In this document: positions 11,641-24,000 of the stretch, piece after piece | Layout: the number at the start of each line of letters is the position of its first letter | Numbering within the stretch: position 1 is the stretch's first letter | Source: Sitta carolinensis | Lineage: Eukaryota; Chordata; Aves; Passeriformes; Sittidae | NCBI GenBank assembly: GCA_032173965.1 | Contig: CM063284.1 | Coordinates: forward strand, 131,059,125 to 131,123,124 | DNA: 64,000 nt | Direction: 5' to 3' | Notes under the pieces: generated by a model | Told to the model about the DNA's origin: nothing | The model's input: only the letters and a program-made list of their open reading frames with translations | Database searches by the model: none | Made by a program: the position numbers and the translations under genes

Positions 11641-14600
11641 AATACTGGAAAAATGCTAAACACTTGAACTTTTTTCCGAACTAAACATTCAGCACTTTCA
11701 AGCTTTTCTCATCAATTGGGATATAACTCCTAACAATGGGGATATAACATTGACTTAGGTTCACCAAGAACAAACACATAAAATAATTGTGCTGTAGAGT
11801 TTCTGTTACAACCTGGCCAGTTCCTAACAGGGGGGCAGCAAAGATTTTCCACAGAGTAAGCAGTGAACCAAAAGAACCTTAATTTTTTTCTGATGTACCA
11901 CATGATTGCATAAATATTTTCAATCTTATTGGAACTGCATGTAAACAGGAAAAAAGCAAACAGGGAAAAAAGGGATGTTAAAGGACAGCGACTATGGAAA
12001 ATAAATGGTATTACTTTTAAAGCAGATAAAAAAGGAGTAGACATAGCAAAGCTATTGACCATGCAGTTTCATACTCTAGCATCAAATTCTCTTAAATTAG
12101 CTGCATTTTTATTAATTTTTTTTCTCATATTCTTGCGTTACTTCTTTATGATTTAGTTATTACGAAATATGTTCAGTTAGACTTCCTAAAAACATGAAGT
12201 GAGGACTCCAAAAGGAAGCCAAGTTAAAGTTTGGAAGAAGGCTATGTGTTTCTTTTCTCTCCACACTTCCAGGAACCATGCAGATTTTTCTTCAGGATTT
12301 TTTCTGTGTAAAATAGGAGTTACTCACAATCCACATTTTCTTATAAACTGGAGAAGAGAGATCAGAAATCTAGGATGGCTTCTGTGTCTGTTAAAGGAGC
12401 GCTATAGAGCAGCTCAAGTAGCTCCAATGAAAGGTAAATAAGGCATTTTCATTAATCGCACGTATGCTGCCATAGTGATATAAATCACTGAATAGGGCCT
12501 GCTTCGGAATTCTCAAGGCAACAGTCTCAGCTGCAAGTCCAGAATATCTGATGGGATAGAGAAAACATATTTCCCTCAAATCATCTTAATATCATATTAA
12601 TGTATTTGGCACATTTTAGAGAAACCTCTGGGTTTCTCTAAATGCCAGTCAGTTTTGCATGGTCCCAGAGGTCAGGCCAGGGGATGGCTTTCTGAGGCTT
12701 TGGAACATCCAGGTCATGCTTCTTCTCTCCTGTGTGGGAATTTGGAAGGGCACAGTTCAAAGCTCCCAAGCTTTAATACTGCACCTGGAAATCTCTCTGT
12801 CACAGCTTTGTTTTCAACATGCAGGTCTCATGCCACCTCTTCTACGATGAAGAACAGCACAAGGACAGACAAAGGGCAGTGATATTCACAGCATTTGTCC
12901 TCAAGATTACTGTGTTGTTTTCTCTGTTATGTGATGTTTGAGGTCTGGACTAGCTGACTCTACAAATAGTTGCCTTATCTGATTGAAAAAAGGAGGTTGA
13001 ATTTGCTTTCTGGAGTTGTGTCAATCTTTTCTTGAGCTATGCTGCATGGTTTGTCTCCTGGGAAATGACAAAAGAGCCATGTTCAGCTTCTCTCCTCCAC
13101 AAGGAGGAACTCCTCAAAGGGAAGATGAACCAGGGAATGTTTTTCCTTGAAGGAAGTGAAGACTTAGAGAGTAATTTTGGGGTTTAGACATGATCAATTA
13201 GCTAGGAAATTATCAACCATTGCTCCCTCTAGATTTCAGGATAAGGTGATGGGACAGCAAACATGACTACTGGAAAAGTAAATGATGTCTTTGTAAAAAG
13301 ACCTGAGTTGGCCTGATGACAGTGGATATCCCGTATTCGCTCTTCCTTACCATGAGTCTGCATGGTCTCCCCTGAGATACATTTTTGGGATGTTCAACAC
13401 CATGAATACAGATTCAGAGAGGAACAAGACAGTGAAAAGTACATTAATATGATTTCTTATGTGGCTCACTGTTGCATTAAGAGCAGAGAAATTTGGCATA
13501 AAATAAACTTCCTCATGTTCCAGCTGGTCCTCAGACATGAGACAGACTGCATACAGCTGCATTAACTTCTTATTAGAACCAACTGGGCACTGTAAGTTTG
13601 CTGACATTCAGTAAAGTCCCAGATGCATAAATTGTGTGGGTTACACTGTAAGTCTGGTCTCATTCACAGTCACACAACCATAAGTAGTACGGTTTACCTG
13701 TAACACCATAACTCTGAGATAAGTTAGAGTCATAACTAATAATAACTTAATAAGAACTTTCATAATCCAGATTCATTAATAGTGCGGTTTATCGAATCAA
13801 CAGGTGATAGATGCTTGTCAGATTAGCAGTGACAAATTCACAAGGCTTACAAAATATAAGCTCGTCCAAGTGTTCCTGGGTATACACTGATGCACTTGGA
13901 GAAGCAAATCTTACCAAAGAGGCATCTCTGCTTTGGGGAGGAGAGAGGAACGAGCCCATTGCCCCATCTGCAAGGAGATCATACTCTTGTCCTCTGCCAG
14001 GGAGGATTTCAAATGCTGAATTTATACTTTTGGGAGAAGCGGAGGTGAGATTGTAGTTAAATACTGTGTTACTGCTGCCATAAATGGGGGTGGCAGAGCG
14101 GGAGCCACTTTAGATGCAATTGAGGGACATCAGAAGTTACAAAGAGAGGGATTATGGAGGTTGTGGGGTTTCTTTAAGGGTGGAAAAGAACCCTGACACC
14201 TTTGTATCACTTGTCTGCTACCTGGCCAGTTGCAGTGATAATGCACCCTAATGAATCATCCCCATCATAGACCATCACACCCATGGTAACCCCTTCACCA
14301 CATATCTCATGGCTGTAGGACTCATTCCTACACTCATAGGTATTTTCTTGGCTGTAGGTGTGAGGAAAGATATGTCAAGTAAGATGGCGTTCAGGGAACT
14401 TTTGCTGTTCCTGGGAAAAAAATCAGGCAAACTTTTTAATAGTCATTTTACATAGTCTTTTATTCTTTCCTGCACTTTGTCTTTGAAATCAATTTTCCTG
14501 ATACAGTTCTCATTGCCATGATTTGAATACTCACTTATGGTTTTGCCAGTTGCAAAAGTTTTTACTATCCAAAGTTTTCTACACCTTTATGACACACATA

Positions 14601-14934
14601 CTTTTATTATATAAGTAGTAAATTGCTCTATCATTTTAAGACCTTAGTCTGTTACTAATAGTTTTGTTTTATACATGTAATTTAAAAACCAGAATGTTCT
14701 TTGTGCACATACTCACCATACAGGCTTGAAGTCCCCAAGTCTTTACACAGGAGAAATGCCAGTGTTTAAAAGAGTAATTTTCTTAAAGAAAACATATATA
14801 GTGATCTTTCAGTATTTCTGCTTCAAGAATGGTTTGCTTTGAAATCCTGAATACATACTAAGACATGACTGGTGTCTACCACGCTGGTTTTAAACTCCTG
14901 CAAGTGCATAAAGACAGAACATTAGAATTTTAGA
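11641..14934. other. AT-rich unique sequence without a supported gene
   Basis: No repeat family or exon recognised. At 13686-13696 and 13781-13791 the related undecamers AGTACGGTTTA and AGTGCGGTTTA form an imperfect direct repeat 95 bp apart, with CpGs kept in an AT-rich setting. The antiparallel frames at 13347-13607 are overlapping shadows of each other and lack known domains. Confidence 0.45.
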
Positions 14935-15010
14935 TCTAATTTTAAACCAAATTTTACAGAAGGAAAATTAAAAAGCTGACAAAGAAATGTCAAGGTCAAT
15001 AAGTCATTGT
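14935..15010 (-). mobile_element. Possible MIR-like SINE fragment
   Basis: Contains 'attttacagaaggaaaatta' and then 'gtcaaggtcaataag', which resembles the inverted MIR core (ATTTTACAGATGGGGAAACTGA ... CAAGGTCA). It is short and strongly diverged, so this is tentative. Confidence 0.3.
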
Positions 15011-15404
15011 AAATCGTGCATGTGAGCATTAGCACTGCTGACAGTGTGCAACATGTATATCCTTGACTCATGCCACAAGTCAGATCAGGGCTGCACCCTC
15101 TCTGCTGGCTTCACATTAAGGGTTACCTGTAAAAGTAAAAATCTATCTAAGCCAGTAGAAAAAGAAGCAAGGTGATTAATGACCAATGACGTACATCAAA
15201 AGAGAGAATACTTTCTTGAATAATTAAATTGAGTGTCCATAATGTCATTAATTATAAAACACATTGAGCAAATTCAGCTTTGAAAAATAGCATTATTCCT
15301 TCTTGTAACAATATATACTACAGAAACCATATATTCTAGAAACATTGCTATCAAGCACATTGTAAGAATTTCACTCCCATCCAGAGGAACTCCCAAAAGT
15401 GAGT

Positions 15405-15490
15405 GTGCCTGTGACTGAAATGTAGCCCCATTGAAGTAATAGGAATTTTAACATTGACTTCAATGGAAACATGCTTTCCCTCATATATTT
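15405..15490. repeat. Ancient sauropsid repeat with inverted-repeat core
   Basis: 'ccattgaagtaatagg' is followed after a short spacer by 'cattgacttcaatgg', giving a hairpin-forming pair of arms. The phrase CCATTGAAGTCAATGG...CATTGACTTCAATGGGA is common across sauropsid genomes as part of an old dispersed repeat. The family name is not assigned. Confidence 0.5.
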
Positions 15491-16479
15491 TCTGAGGTAA
15501 TTGAGCCTAGCATGATGAATAGACCATCTGTACCGTCATGAATCTTAGCCACAGAAAACATTTAGAACTCATAGAAAAGGAAGTTGTAGGACCTTTTTGA
15601 ACCAGGCTCCACAGGGCTGGTATTTCACTGTCACAGGTAATAAGAGAGAACTTGTGATATCTAGAAAGGACAGGTATGTTTAATAAAGGAAGTTGAAAAA
15701 TACTCAGTTCTTCCTAGAAAGATTCAACACACTTGGAAAAGAAGAAGAGCATGTAAAAAAGAGTGAAAAAGAGCATGATTCAATTCCAATAAAGTGCTTT
15801 CAATATATATGTCTGTGTAGTTTGGCATGAATTATTGCATGTCTTTTCAAAAAAAAAATACTGCAGATCTGGGAAAGAATCCACACTTATTTACAATTCT
15901 AAATCAACGTATTTTTTTATAAACCATATAAATAAAGGTGGTTCTACAGCATATCAAGATGCAAATATCTATAGTATTTTACTTCTGCCATTAACTTCTT
16001 AATTTAATTTTCTTGATTATAAACATAATACTCAAATATTTATTTGACTTATGGTAGTATCTTCATCCTATAAGGTGCTTATATTTTCATGGGTTTTACT
16101 TAAGAATGTAATTTGGCTTTTGTCCGTTTTTGTGAGGAACTTTTAATAGGATGATATTATTTTTACAGACATGCTAAATATTAATCCAACCAGCCCATAG
16201 TTTATGTTATCCCAAAATAGAAGTTCCTGAAGGGAACTACTACAGTTTCTTCTGAGAGCATATTTTTTTTCTGACTTCCCCAGTAAGGAAGAAAATTTCA
16301 CATGAGCATATTCATAATCTTTACTTTATCTTGCCTTCTCTTTTTGTCATTAATGACTAGTTATTGATCTATTGACTAATATTGCTGCCATTTTTTTAAT
16401 TCCTCCATGCAGGCAGGCAAGATGGTTGTAGTTAGGAAAAAATTATCTGCTTCTCTTTTGTGTCAAGATTCTTCCTTGA
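15491..16479. other. AT-rich unique sequence, nothing recognised
   Basis: Low-GC sequence with short A and T runs. No open frame above about 60 codons, no repeat family and no splice-flanked candidate exon were seen. Confidence 0.55.
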
Positions 16480-17340
16480 CACATGCCATTGTGGCGGGGC
16501 AGTGGGCTCTTGGCTGCACCTCTAGAGGAAAGCAGGGCAGAACCCAAGTGGCTGCAGAAGAGACCTCTGGAGCAGAGGCAGTGCAGAAGCAGCCCCGGCT
16601 TTATGAAACCCCATGGCAAACAGGGGATTCTCTCAGACTGCAACTGGAGATTACCTGCTAGAGAAAGAGGCTGTAGGAGACGAGGCTGACACATCAGCAG
16701 GAGGGAATTGGTAACATCACTGAATACTGCATTAACAAGCACTAAGGAGAGCACAGAATAGCAGCAAAGTGTCAAATATCCAGAAACATCCTAAAAGTGA
16801 CTGAAGGACTCCTGAGGGGTGGGACAAGAAGGCCTGGAGCTTGGAAGCAGCAGGGGAAAATGAGGGCATTTTATGCCTCCTATTGCGACTGGGAAAGAGA
16901 CCCAACACTGCCTTCATCATCCGTGCAGGGAAGGGATGCCACAGGCAGAGCTGGCTCTGTGCTGGCTCAGGCCAAGTGCTGGAGCTGGTCGTGGCACCCA
17001 GCAGCCTTACAGGTGGTGCCCTTTCACACGATGGCTGCTTGCCAACCACTCACAGCTCCTGAGGGATTGCTACAGGAGAGAGTGCACCTGAATTGAAATG
17101 ATCATCCTTTGACTCCAGGTCTGTGTCAGGCACTGGTACAGCTGGCTTCTGTAGGATTACTCCCACCTGGGAGTCCCACAGTAGCTGGGACTCAGCAGCT
17201 GCTCCATTCCCTTCTGCTGCCAAACCTCTGGTCCATCCAACCATGGCTGTACACGGTGTTGCACTGTTCTGTGGGGAGCTCTAAATCTTTCCTTCCTTGT
17301 GGCTTCTGCTTCTCATGTGTACCACCAAAATTCAAAATAA
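16480..17340. other. GC-richer patch with overlapping frames, unassigned
   Basis: GC content visibly rises relative to the flanks and several frames of 60-110 codons overlap on both strands. None shows a recognisable domain, signal peptide or splice-bounded structure. The composition could reflect a decayed transposable element, a regulatory island or a lncRNA exon, and the sequence alone does not decide. Confidence 0.35.
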
Positions 17341-20300
17341 TATCACCATAAAACCCATCCTACAATAAGAAATCCTTCCTCCCTGTAGGGTCCACCTGTC
17401 CTGCTGGAGAAGGTAGTTAAAATATGTGTTGTAGTGGATAATATTAAATGGGTATAATACCCTGTAATTTTGCAACCTTAGTTTTGTAGACTAAATCTCT
17501 AAATGTTGTTGGTTCCAGTGTATTTTTTCTGAACCTGCTACATTTAAATATAGAGCCAGTAATTTAGAGAGTGGAGTAGATGTTTAGCAGTGCAGGGAAA
17601 CACACATAACTGACACCTGCTTTATACAAACCTTACCCTCTGTCTACAGGCAAAGTTACAAAGAAGGCATTTGTTGAGATCTTTGTTTTTATTACATAAA
17701 CACTCGGACAGGAGAAAAACCTGCCTTGATAGGCTGATATGGAAATATTTTTAAATATCCTGCAGGCATGTAAATTTTGGAAACTCCACAGCAAACAGTG
17801 GCTTCCGCATTAAACATACAGGAATCACTGTGTTTAAAAAATATGAAGGCTGTGATACAAATCAACATGTGTCAGGAAGCTAGAAGTTAGGATGGTTCTA
17901 AAGTCCCCATCTCAGCTTACGTCCTGGTTGCTCAACACAATGCAGAGCACAACCCCCACTACGTCAGTCACCTAACAATGGATTTCCCCTCAAGTGTTTC
18001 TTGCTACCATAAGGGTTTGTGCCCCAACTTCCAAATTACATAAGCTATATCTGTGTTTGTGTTTGTAAAATTTATCCCAATATTAAAGTGGAAGTACAGT
18101 TTGGTGGTAATATGTATGGAGACATGTCCTGCTAAGGAGGTATGTTGGGCATTTCTTAGAGTAGCCCATTCAACATCTTTGTACATTTTGTAAACAGATG
18201 CTTAAAGACACCATGGAACTCCTGTGGCTGAAATCCTACTGTAAATATTGTTTTCTCACTGGAGAACATTGCTAGGTTTGCAGTCACAGCTAAGATGTTA
18301 CTTGGCAACAAAATCATGATCTGAATTACACTCCAATGTCATTATATCATCTGCAACATCTGTAGTCAGGATATATTTGGCATTTCAAGGTTGGGAGGAG
18401 TGAGAAAGCATCCTCAATAACACAGCAGTGCTGGTGCCTGGGAAGAGCCACAGGGGAATTAGGTTGCCTCCAAACACAATGCTGCTTTCAAATGCTTATT
18501 GTGTGGTGGGGAATGGCCTCTGGAAACTATTATTTTAGAAACAACAAAACAAAACATCCCTGTTTTGGGGTAACTTAGGACAGTAATTGCAGGATCCATG
18601 GAAGAGCACAAATACCAAATCATAGTGATGGTGCTGAATGCGAGGGAGCAATGGTTTCAGGTCATGCACAGCAAGTAGACAAGGCTTCAGAGGGCCTTCA
18701 GAACAGAGCTGGGATCATCTGTGAGGGAGGATAATTGTAGAAGAGGTTGTGCCTATATTAGGCTAAAACAAAACCTCCATTCATCTTTTGGTATTCTGCC
18801 CCTGAGCAGGCTTCTTGCTCCTATCCTATGTCCGAATCAAAGGGAAAAAAAGCCCGGTCCTGTTCCTTTGGATTTATTGCTGCAGTGGGATTTCTTCCTC
18901 CTGCAGTCAGAGATAAGATTTTATTTTTGCTTGAGGCTCTTAGATCATAAGGCTGGCTTTGTGCTCATCATTCTGTGTCATTCATGCCTGTTGCTCACTC
19001 CATCCTAATGATAACAAGGAAAAGAGAGTGACTTGTAAGCCTAATCCCACCACCGTGACCATGCCTCATTAGTGATTGCCATTAAGGTATATTGAGTTTC
19101 TCTCCTGACTAGAGGAAAACATTTATTATCCTGCCGTTTACTTCATTTTCCTGATGTCTATTTTGAGTGTCAGCCGCAATATATATTTTATAAGGCTCAC
19201 TTCATTTCTGACCACTATTAGCAAAAGCAGAATAGCAGAGCATTTTCAAAGAAAATGGGGAAGGAACGAGCCATCAGAGTATAAAGATGAGAGACTTTTC
19301 ATGATCCTCAGCCATGCTGCTGTCAAACAAGAGCCTGATATATTGCAGATTTTTTAGGAAATTCATCTATAACCCTTGGGGTAGAACATCTCTGCAAGCA
19401 GCTTGAGTCACCTAATCCACATATGTTATTCTCTTGGTTTTCCAGGCATAACAGAATTAAAAGCATATTTTATACATATTTTCTACTGAGCCCATTTATT
19501 TTTCTCCTTATGATGTTGCATGGAAGATGCAAGCCCCCAAAGCTGAGAGAGCTGGCAAACATACCTACAGAGGTACAAAGATGTTACAGCATGAAGCAGA
19601 GAAAATTAGACTCTGGCATAATAGGTAAGGGGGAAAATGAAGATGCTCCTTTCAATTAAGTGTCCTTTCAAATTATATTTAATGTTTTGGTGCTGGGTAA
19701 AATAGCTTAATTACTTCTGATGCTTGTTGACAGCTGCAGAATTGAATGAATGGAGAGCAACCTGTTTTCTCAAAGATGACCTGGTAAAAAGAAGATAAGA
19801 AACAGTGATAGCTCCCTTCTTCACAATTGTATTTTTTTAGCAGAAACATCAGGCTCTGGAGGATAAAACAAAAGCCAGCTTGTTAGTCATAAATGGATTA
19901 ATAGTAAAGTTTTGTCACAATGTTTTTTAATGAACAGCCATTAAGACTACCACTCTAGCCATCAAGCTTCAAGGACCTTGCCAATCCCAGCTACTTAGAA
20001 CAGCCTCCTTCTCCCAGTGTTCAGCTGCACAATGTTCAGCCTTACCTAACAAATAAAAGTTAGAGCAAAACTCTCAAGTAATTAAAATATTAAATGGGAA
20101 GAATAACATAGGAGGACTCTAGGAGGCAACACACTTGAACTCCTCCTAAAGTTCAACCAACTTTACTTGTATTACTTTGAGTAAGTGCTTCTCTAGACCC
20201 TGTGTAGGAGAGGTCAGGGGTGTACATGACACAGCTGGCTTGCTGCAAAGTGGATTTTCCTAAGTCACCTCTGTGGTAACTCAGTCACATGGTTCCTTTC

Positions 20301-20370
20301 CACACCCAGTTAATTCTCTTACTCTTCAACCACAGTTCTAATGTACCTAAAGAATATTTGCAACCTTCTT
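17341..20370. other. Unique sequence without a supported gene
   Basis: AT-rich to moderate-GC sequence. Short frames at 18721-19008, 19154-19357 and 19423-19659 show no domain and no convincing splice context. No repeat family recognised. Confidence 0.5.
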
Positions 20371-20375
20371 GCTTC

Positions 20376-20990
20376 TTATTTTGGGCTAAATTTTACCAAG
20401 CCAGTCCCAAAGCAAATAGCTGGTCCTTCATGTTGGTCTCTGCCAGCTGTTCCTATCTGAGGGTCTCTTGCACTGTGGTGTCTGGCAGCCCTGCTGGTAA
20501 TGAATTCAGCAGAGACCTGCTTATCTAAGGTCTGACATGTTGATCTGTTACTGTTCTGCAAAGAGGAAAGTGGCTGGTTAGTATCTGTGTCCTGCACCTC
20601 TCCTTTCCTCCAGGCTGCAGAGTACTTGACCATGCCCTTGTTTCTTTCCCTGAGGTAATTCATACGGCACAGAGGGAACACACGCAGAGAAGGCAGTCTG
20701 ATTGCTGCATTTGGGGTTACTGCATCACACAGCTCTGCCGCCTGCACTGACCAGCCTCGTAGGAAGGGGCACCTTCTCTGCAAGCACTTTGTGACAGTGC
20801 TGTGAGGAACAGAGCTGCCTGCCTCGTGGGGAAGTGTCAGCAGCAGAGCACTGCTGGGCAGCCCCGCTGCCTGTGAGCAACTGTGGGCTCTCTGGGGAAG
20901 ATTTGATGTGAAGTTCCTGCCAGTCACCCAGCACAACAGGGTCTTGGCAGCTCTGCCCAGAGAGATGCAGCTGGGTGCACGGACCTGCAC
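20376..20990 (-). other. 204-codon open frame with strong internal splice acceptor, unassigned
   Basis: This is the longest uninterrupted frame in the window and lies in a GC-richer patch. It has no recognisable domain; the residues are Ser/Arg/Leu-rich with no regular pattern. On the minus strand a textbook acceptor occurs inside it. A TACTAAC branch-point match (complement of 20577-20583) is followed by a pyrimidine tract and TTTGCAG, with AG at the complement of 20556-20557. The best donor-like GT after it (AAGCAG|GTCTCT) is weak. The frame could be chance, with the acceptor belonging to a non-coding transcript. I do not call it a gene. Confidence 0.2.
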
Positions 20991-21010
20991 TGTTTCCTTT
21001 ATAATGGTGT

Positions 21011-24000
21011 TAAGCAGTCTCGATGGCTGTCAGCGTGGAGGAAGTCACAGAAACCAGGATAGGCATGGATATTGCTCTATATATGCATGTGTGTACATGG
21101 TATTTGCATATTTCTTTCAATTTAGGGAGCTTTAGTATCTTTAATGAGACCAAATTTACTACAAACTAGTGGTGTTCTTAATCAGACAGTAACTATTTTT
21201 TAACGTGAAACTCCTTTATACTTATCATATTCCCTTCTTCTGACACCATAGTAAATTAAAAATGAGAAGGAAAGATGGAAGTAGATATTTGAAATACATT
21301 ACCCTGAGTGTATCTTTTTCTCTGTGCAATTTTTCAAAATTATCATTCTGAAGGTACACGGGGCAGCCAATAAGTAGAACAGCTGCTTAAAGTCGGATTT
21401 AATGTTTGTGGGATTATCAGAAACAGGCAGTGGCTCGTAATGAAAAGACTCAGATTTTGAACTGCATTGAAATCAGATGAATGACCTCAAATGAAAAACA
21501 GGGCTGTGAAGCTGTGCAGTGTTGAGGGTGGCCTAAGTTCTGTGTTCCTATAATTCTATAAAAGTATGCAAGTATTTCTTTCTGCATGAAGATTTGTTTG
21601 AGAGATTTTGTGTTTGGTAAATACTCTTAGTTGGGCCTTTGAAATCCATTCCCTTCATACACAAAACACAAATGTAATATTACTGTTATACACACATATA
21701 AAATTGAGCAATAAATGTAGGAAATACTGCACACTCAAAGGTATGTTGAGCTTCAGTGTTATTGACAGCAACTTTTTTCAACTGTCACCCCATAAATCTT
21801 GCGAGCATTTGCTGATGGGCAGCAGGCAGGAAGCAGAGAAGCAGCATGTTTTTCTCTTTAAGATGCTTTGGGATGTCACTAACTGGCTGGACATTGGCAA
21901 ATTTGGGGTGAGGGCCAGGCAATGCCAGCCTAAGGCTGGGACAAGGAAAAGGCTGAGCCCCTGACCTGTGGCTGTGCCAAAGAGGGCAGGACAGGATGTA
22001 CCAGTGGGTGGCAAAGAACTACTGGTGGGTCTTAAGGGTCAACAACAGCGCAGACTCCAGCAGAGTGCCTTTTCCTCTAACTCAGTAAATTTTCACAATC
22101 TGGAGGCTTCACTATTATGATGTAATTTTCATTGATTGCCCTTTTTCCCCCTAGCTGTTTATTTTACTGGCAAAAGGACTTTTTCCCTCTGCTGGCAGAA
22201 GGTGACTTACTCAGAGATATGGCAACAGGACCTGCATTAAGAGAGTTTTTGAGCAATCCCTTTCATAGCAATCATTTTCACTCATGAGCTGTTATCACTT
22301 CTAAAATTCACCTGCACTTTCACTACTATCTATTTTGCCAGTGGATCTAAGTTAGGATTTGAGCTCTTTGGGCTGTCTCTGTCAAGAGCAGAGCAGCAGG
22401 AGGTCCTGCACACCTCAGGGCTGAACGTCCTTGTGCATCCACCTGTCCACAGCAGCTGCAGAGACAGCCCCTGGGAGCACAGCTCTGAAATCACTTAAGT
22501 CATCAAGTGACGCTCTCTAATTTGGGCCTATGGATCTCAGTGCTTGCTTTGTTAGGTGATGGACTGTATTGCAAATTTCCAGGACTCCAGCACTGAAGGT
22601 GCTCTGGCTAAAAGACAGAGTCTATTATTTAAGGTTTATTGCTTAATGTACAGCTATACTGTTCTGGAGAGCTGAAATTGCATTTTCCTCACAACTCTTG
22701 TGCTTTGGTGGGCTTCATGTCTGTTCAAGGTTTGGTCAGTGCAGTGTTGGGGTTCTGTGGCACTACACTTGTAGATAAGCATAAAGAAGTAAGTATGCAT
22801 TCTTCTTCCCTTTGCATTCTTCTTTACCTTCTTACATTTTTTGAACTCTTCTTCTTTCAGCATGTCATACAGGGAGTCAAAAGAATCCAGTTTTACCATC
22901 TCATTTAATTCTATTCAGTTTGCAAGGATGTCTGCATTCACAGTCAATGAAGGCCAGTATATAACAAAAAACTGCTGTTTCTTAATCAGCCCCCTCCAGG
23001 TGTCCAAGGTAGGCAACATCTACTGGTGATTTTCTGGAGGCAGTCTGAAGAGCCAAGTGGAGGCAGGATGTGTTCCAGGGTACCATTTGTTTCTGTTTTC
23101 CAGGACTTGCAGCCCTTGTGGACTCCCCCAGGGCAGAAAGCTCACTTCAGTACAGGCAATGCTTAAGAGGATGCAGAACCGGTAACACCAACAGAAGTGT
23201 GGAGGAACAAGCAAGCCATGCCAGCACAGTAACTTCACTGCACATATATATTGCCTTTGGAGACTCCTTCTCTGCCAGACAGTGCCACAGCTCCTCAGGA
23301 GCTCCTTAGGAGTGCAAAGGCCATTAGGAGTAGCACTGCTCTGTTTCCAAAGTTCCTTGCCCATTGTGTCTATGATGGCTGTATTCTTTGGCATGGTGTG
23401 TCTTCACCTCTCCCTGGAAATGGTGGGAGCTGGAGGCAGAAGGCTGAGTTACCAAAGGCCTGCTGAGTCTAATGAGGTGTGTAAACAAGCATCTGGGATC
23501 CAATGTTCAGTGTGTAATTTCAATCAAAATTTGGTGTATTGTAGGAAAACGTAACAGAAAATTCCTCCCATGAAGAAAGAGACATATGAATGATCCCCCC
23601 TTTCCCCTCTCCTTGGGACCGGCCCAGAGTCAAATCCCAGTTCTCCACCCTAGATAATATCACAGCTCCTCCCTGTGTGGCTATTCACCTTCTTGATTTT
23701 CTTCATGAACATTTCATCTCCCTTCACCAAGGTCCCAGTATGTCTGCGGGCATCTTTTTATTCCAGTATCATCCTTCCAGGTATCAGTTTTGGGTATATG
23801 TCCTGACATGGAATTTTCTGTAGAAATAGTGAGCCCATCTGTGCTCTTTGGGTATTTCTGTTCTTTGCTTAGTGGCTCTGTGAACTGGCACTGCTGATCA
23901 TACTGGAGACAGGTTCAGTGGGTTTGCTAAGTCTAAATCTTTATTCCAGAGTGCTCCTGCTTCTTATTTTGCAGTGTCAGACTGCAGTTTCAGCTGTGTC

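Noticed and set aside
11828..11845. CTCF-like core (acaggggggcagc)
   Set aside because: The G run has the wrong spacing for the consensus and several core positions mismatch.
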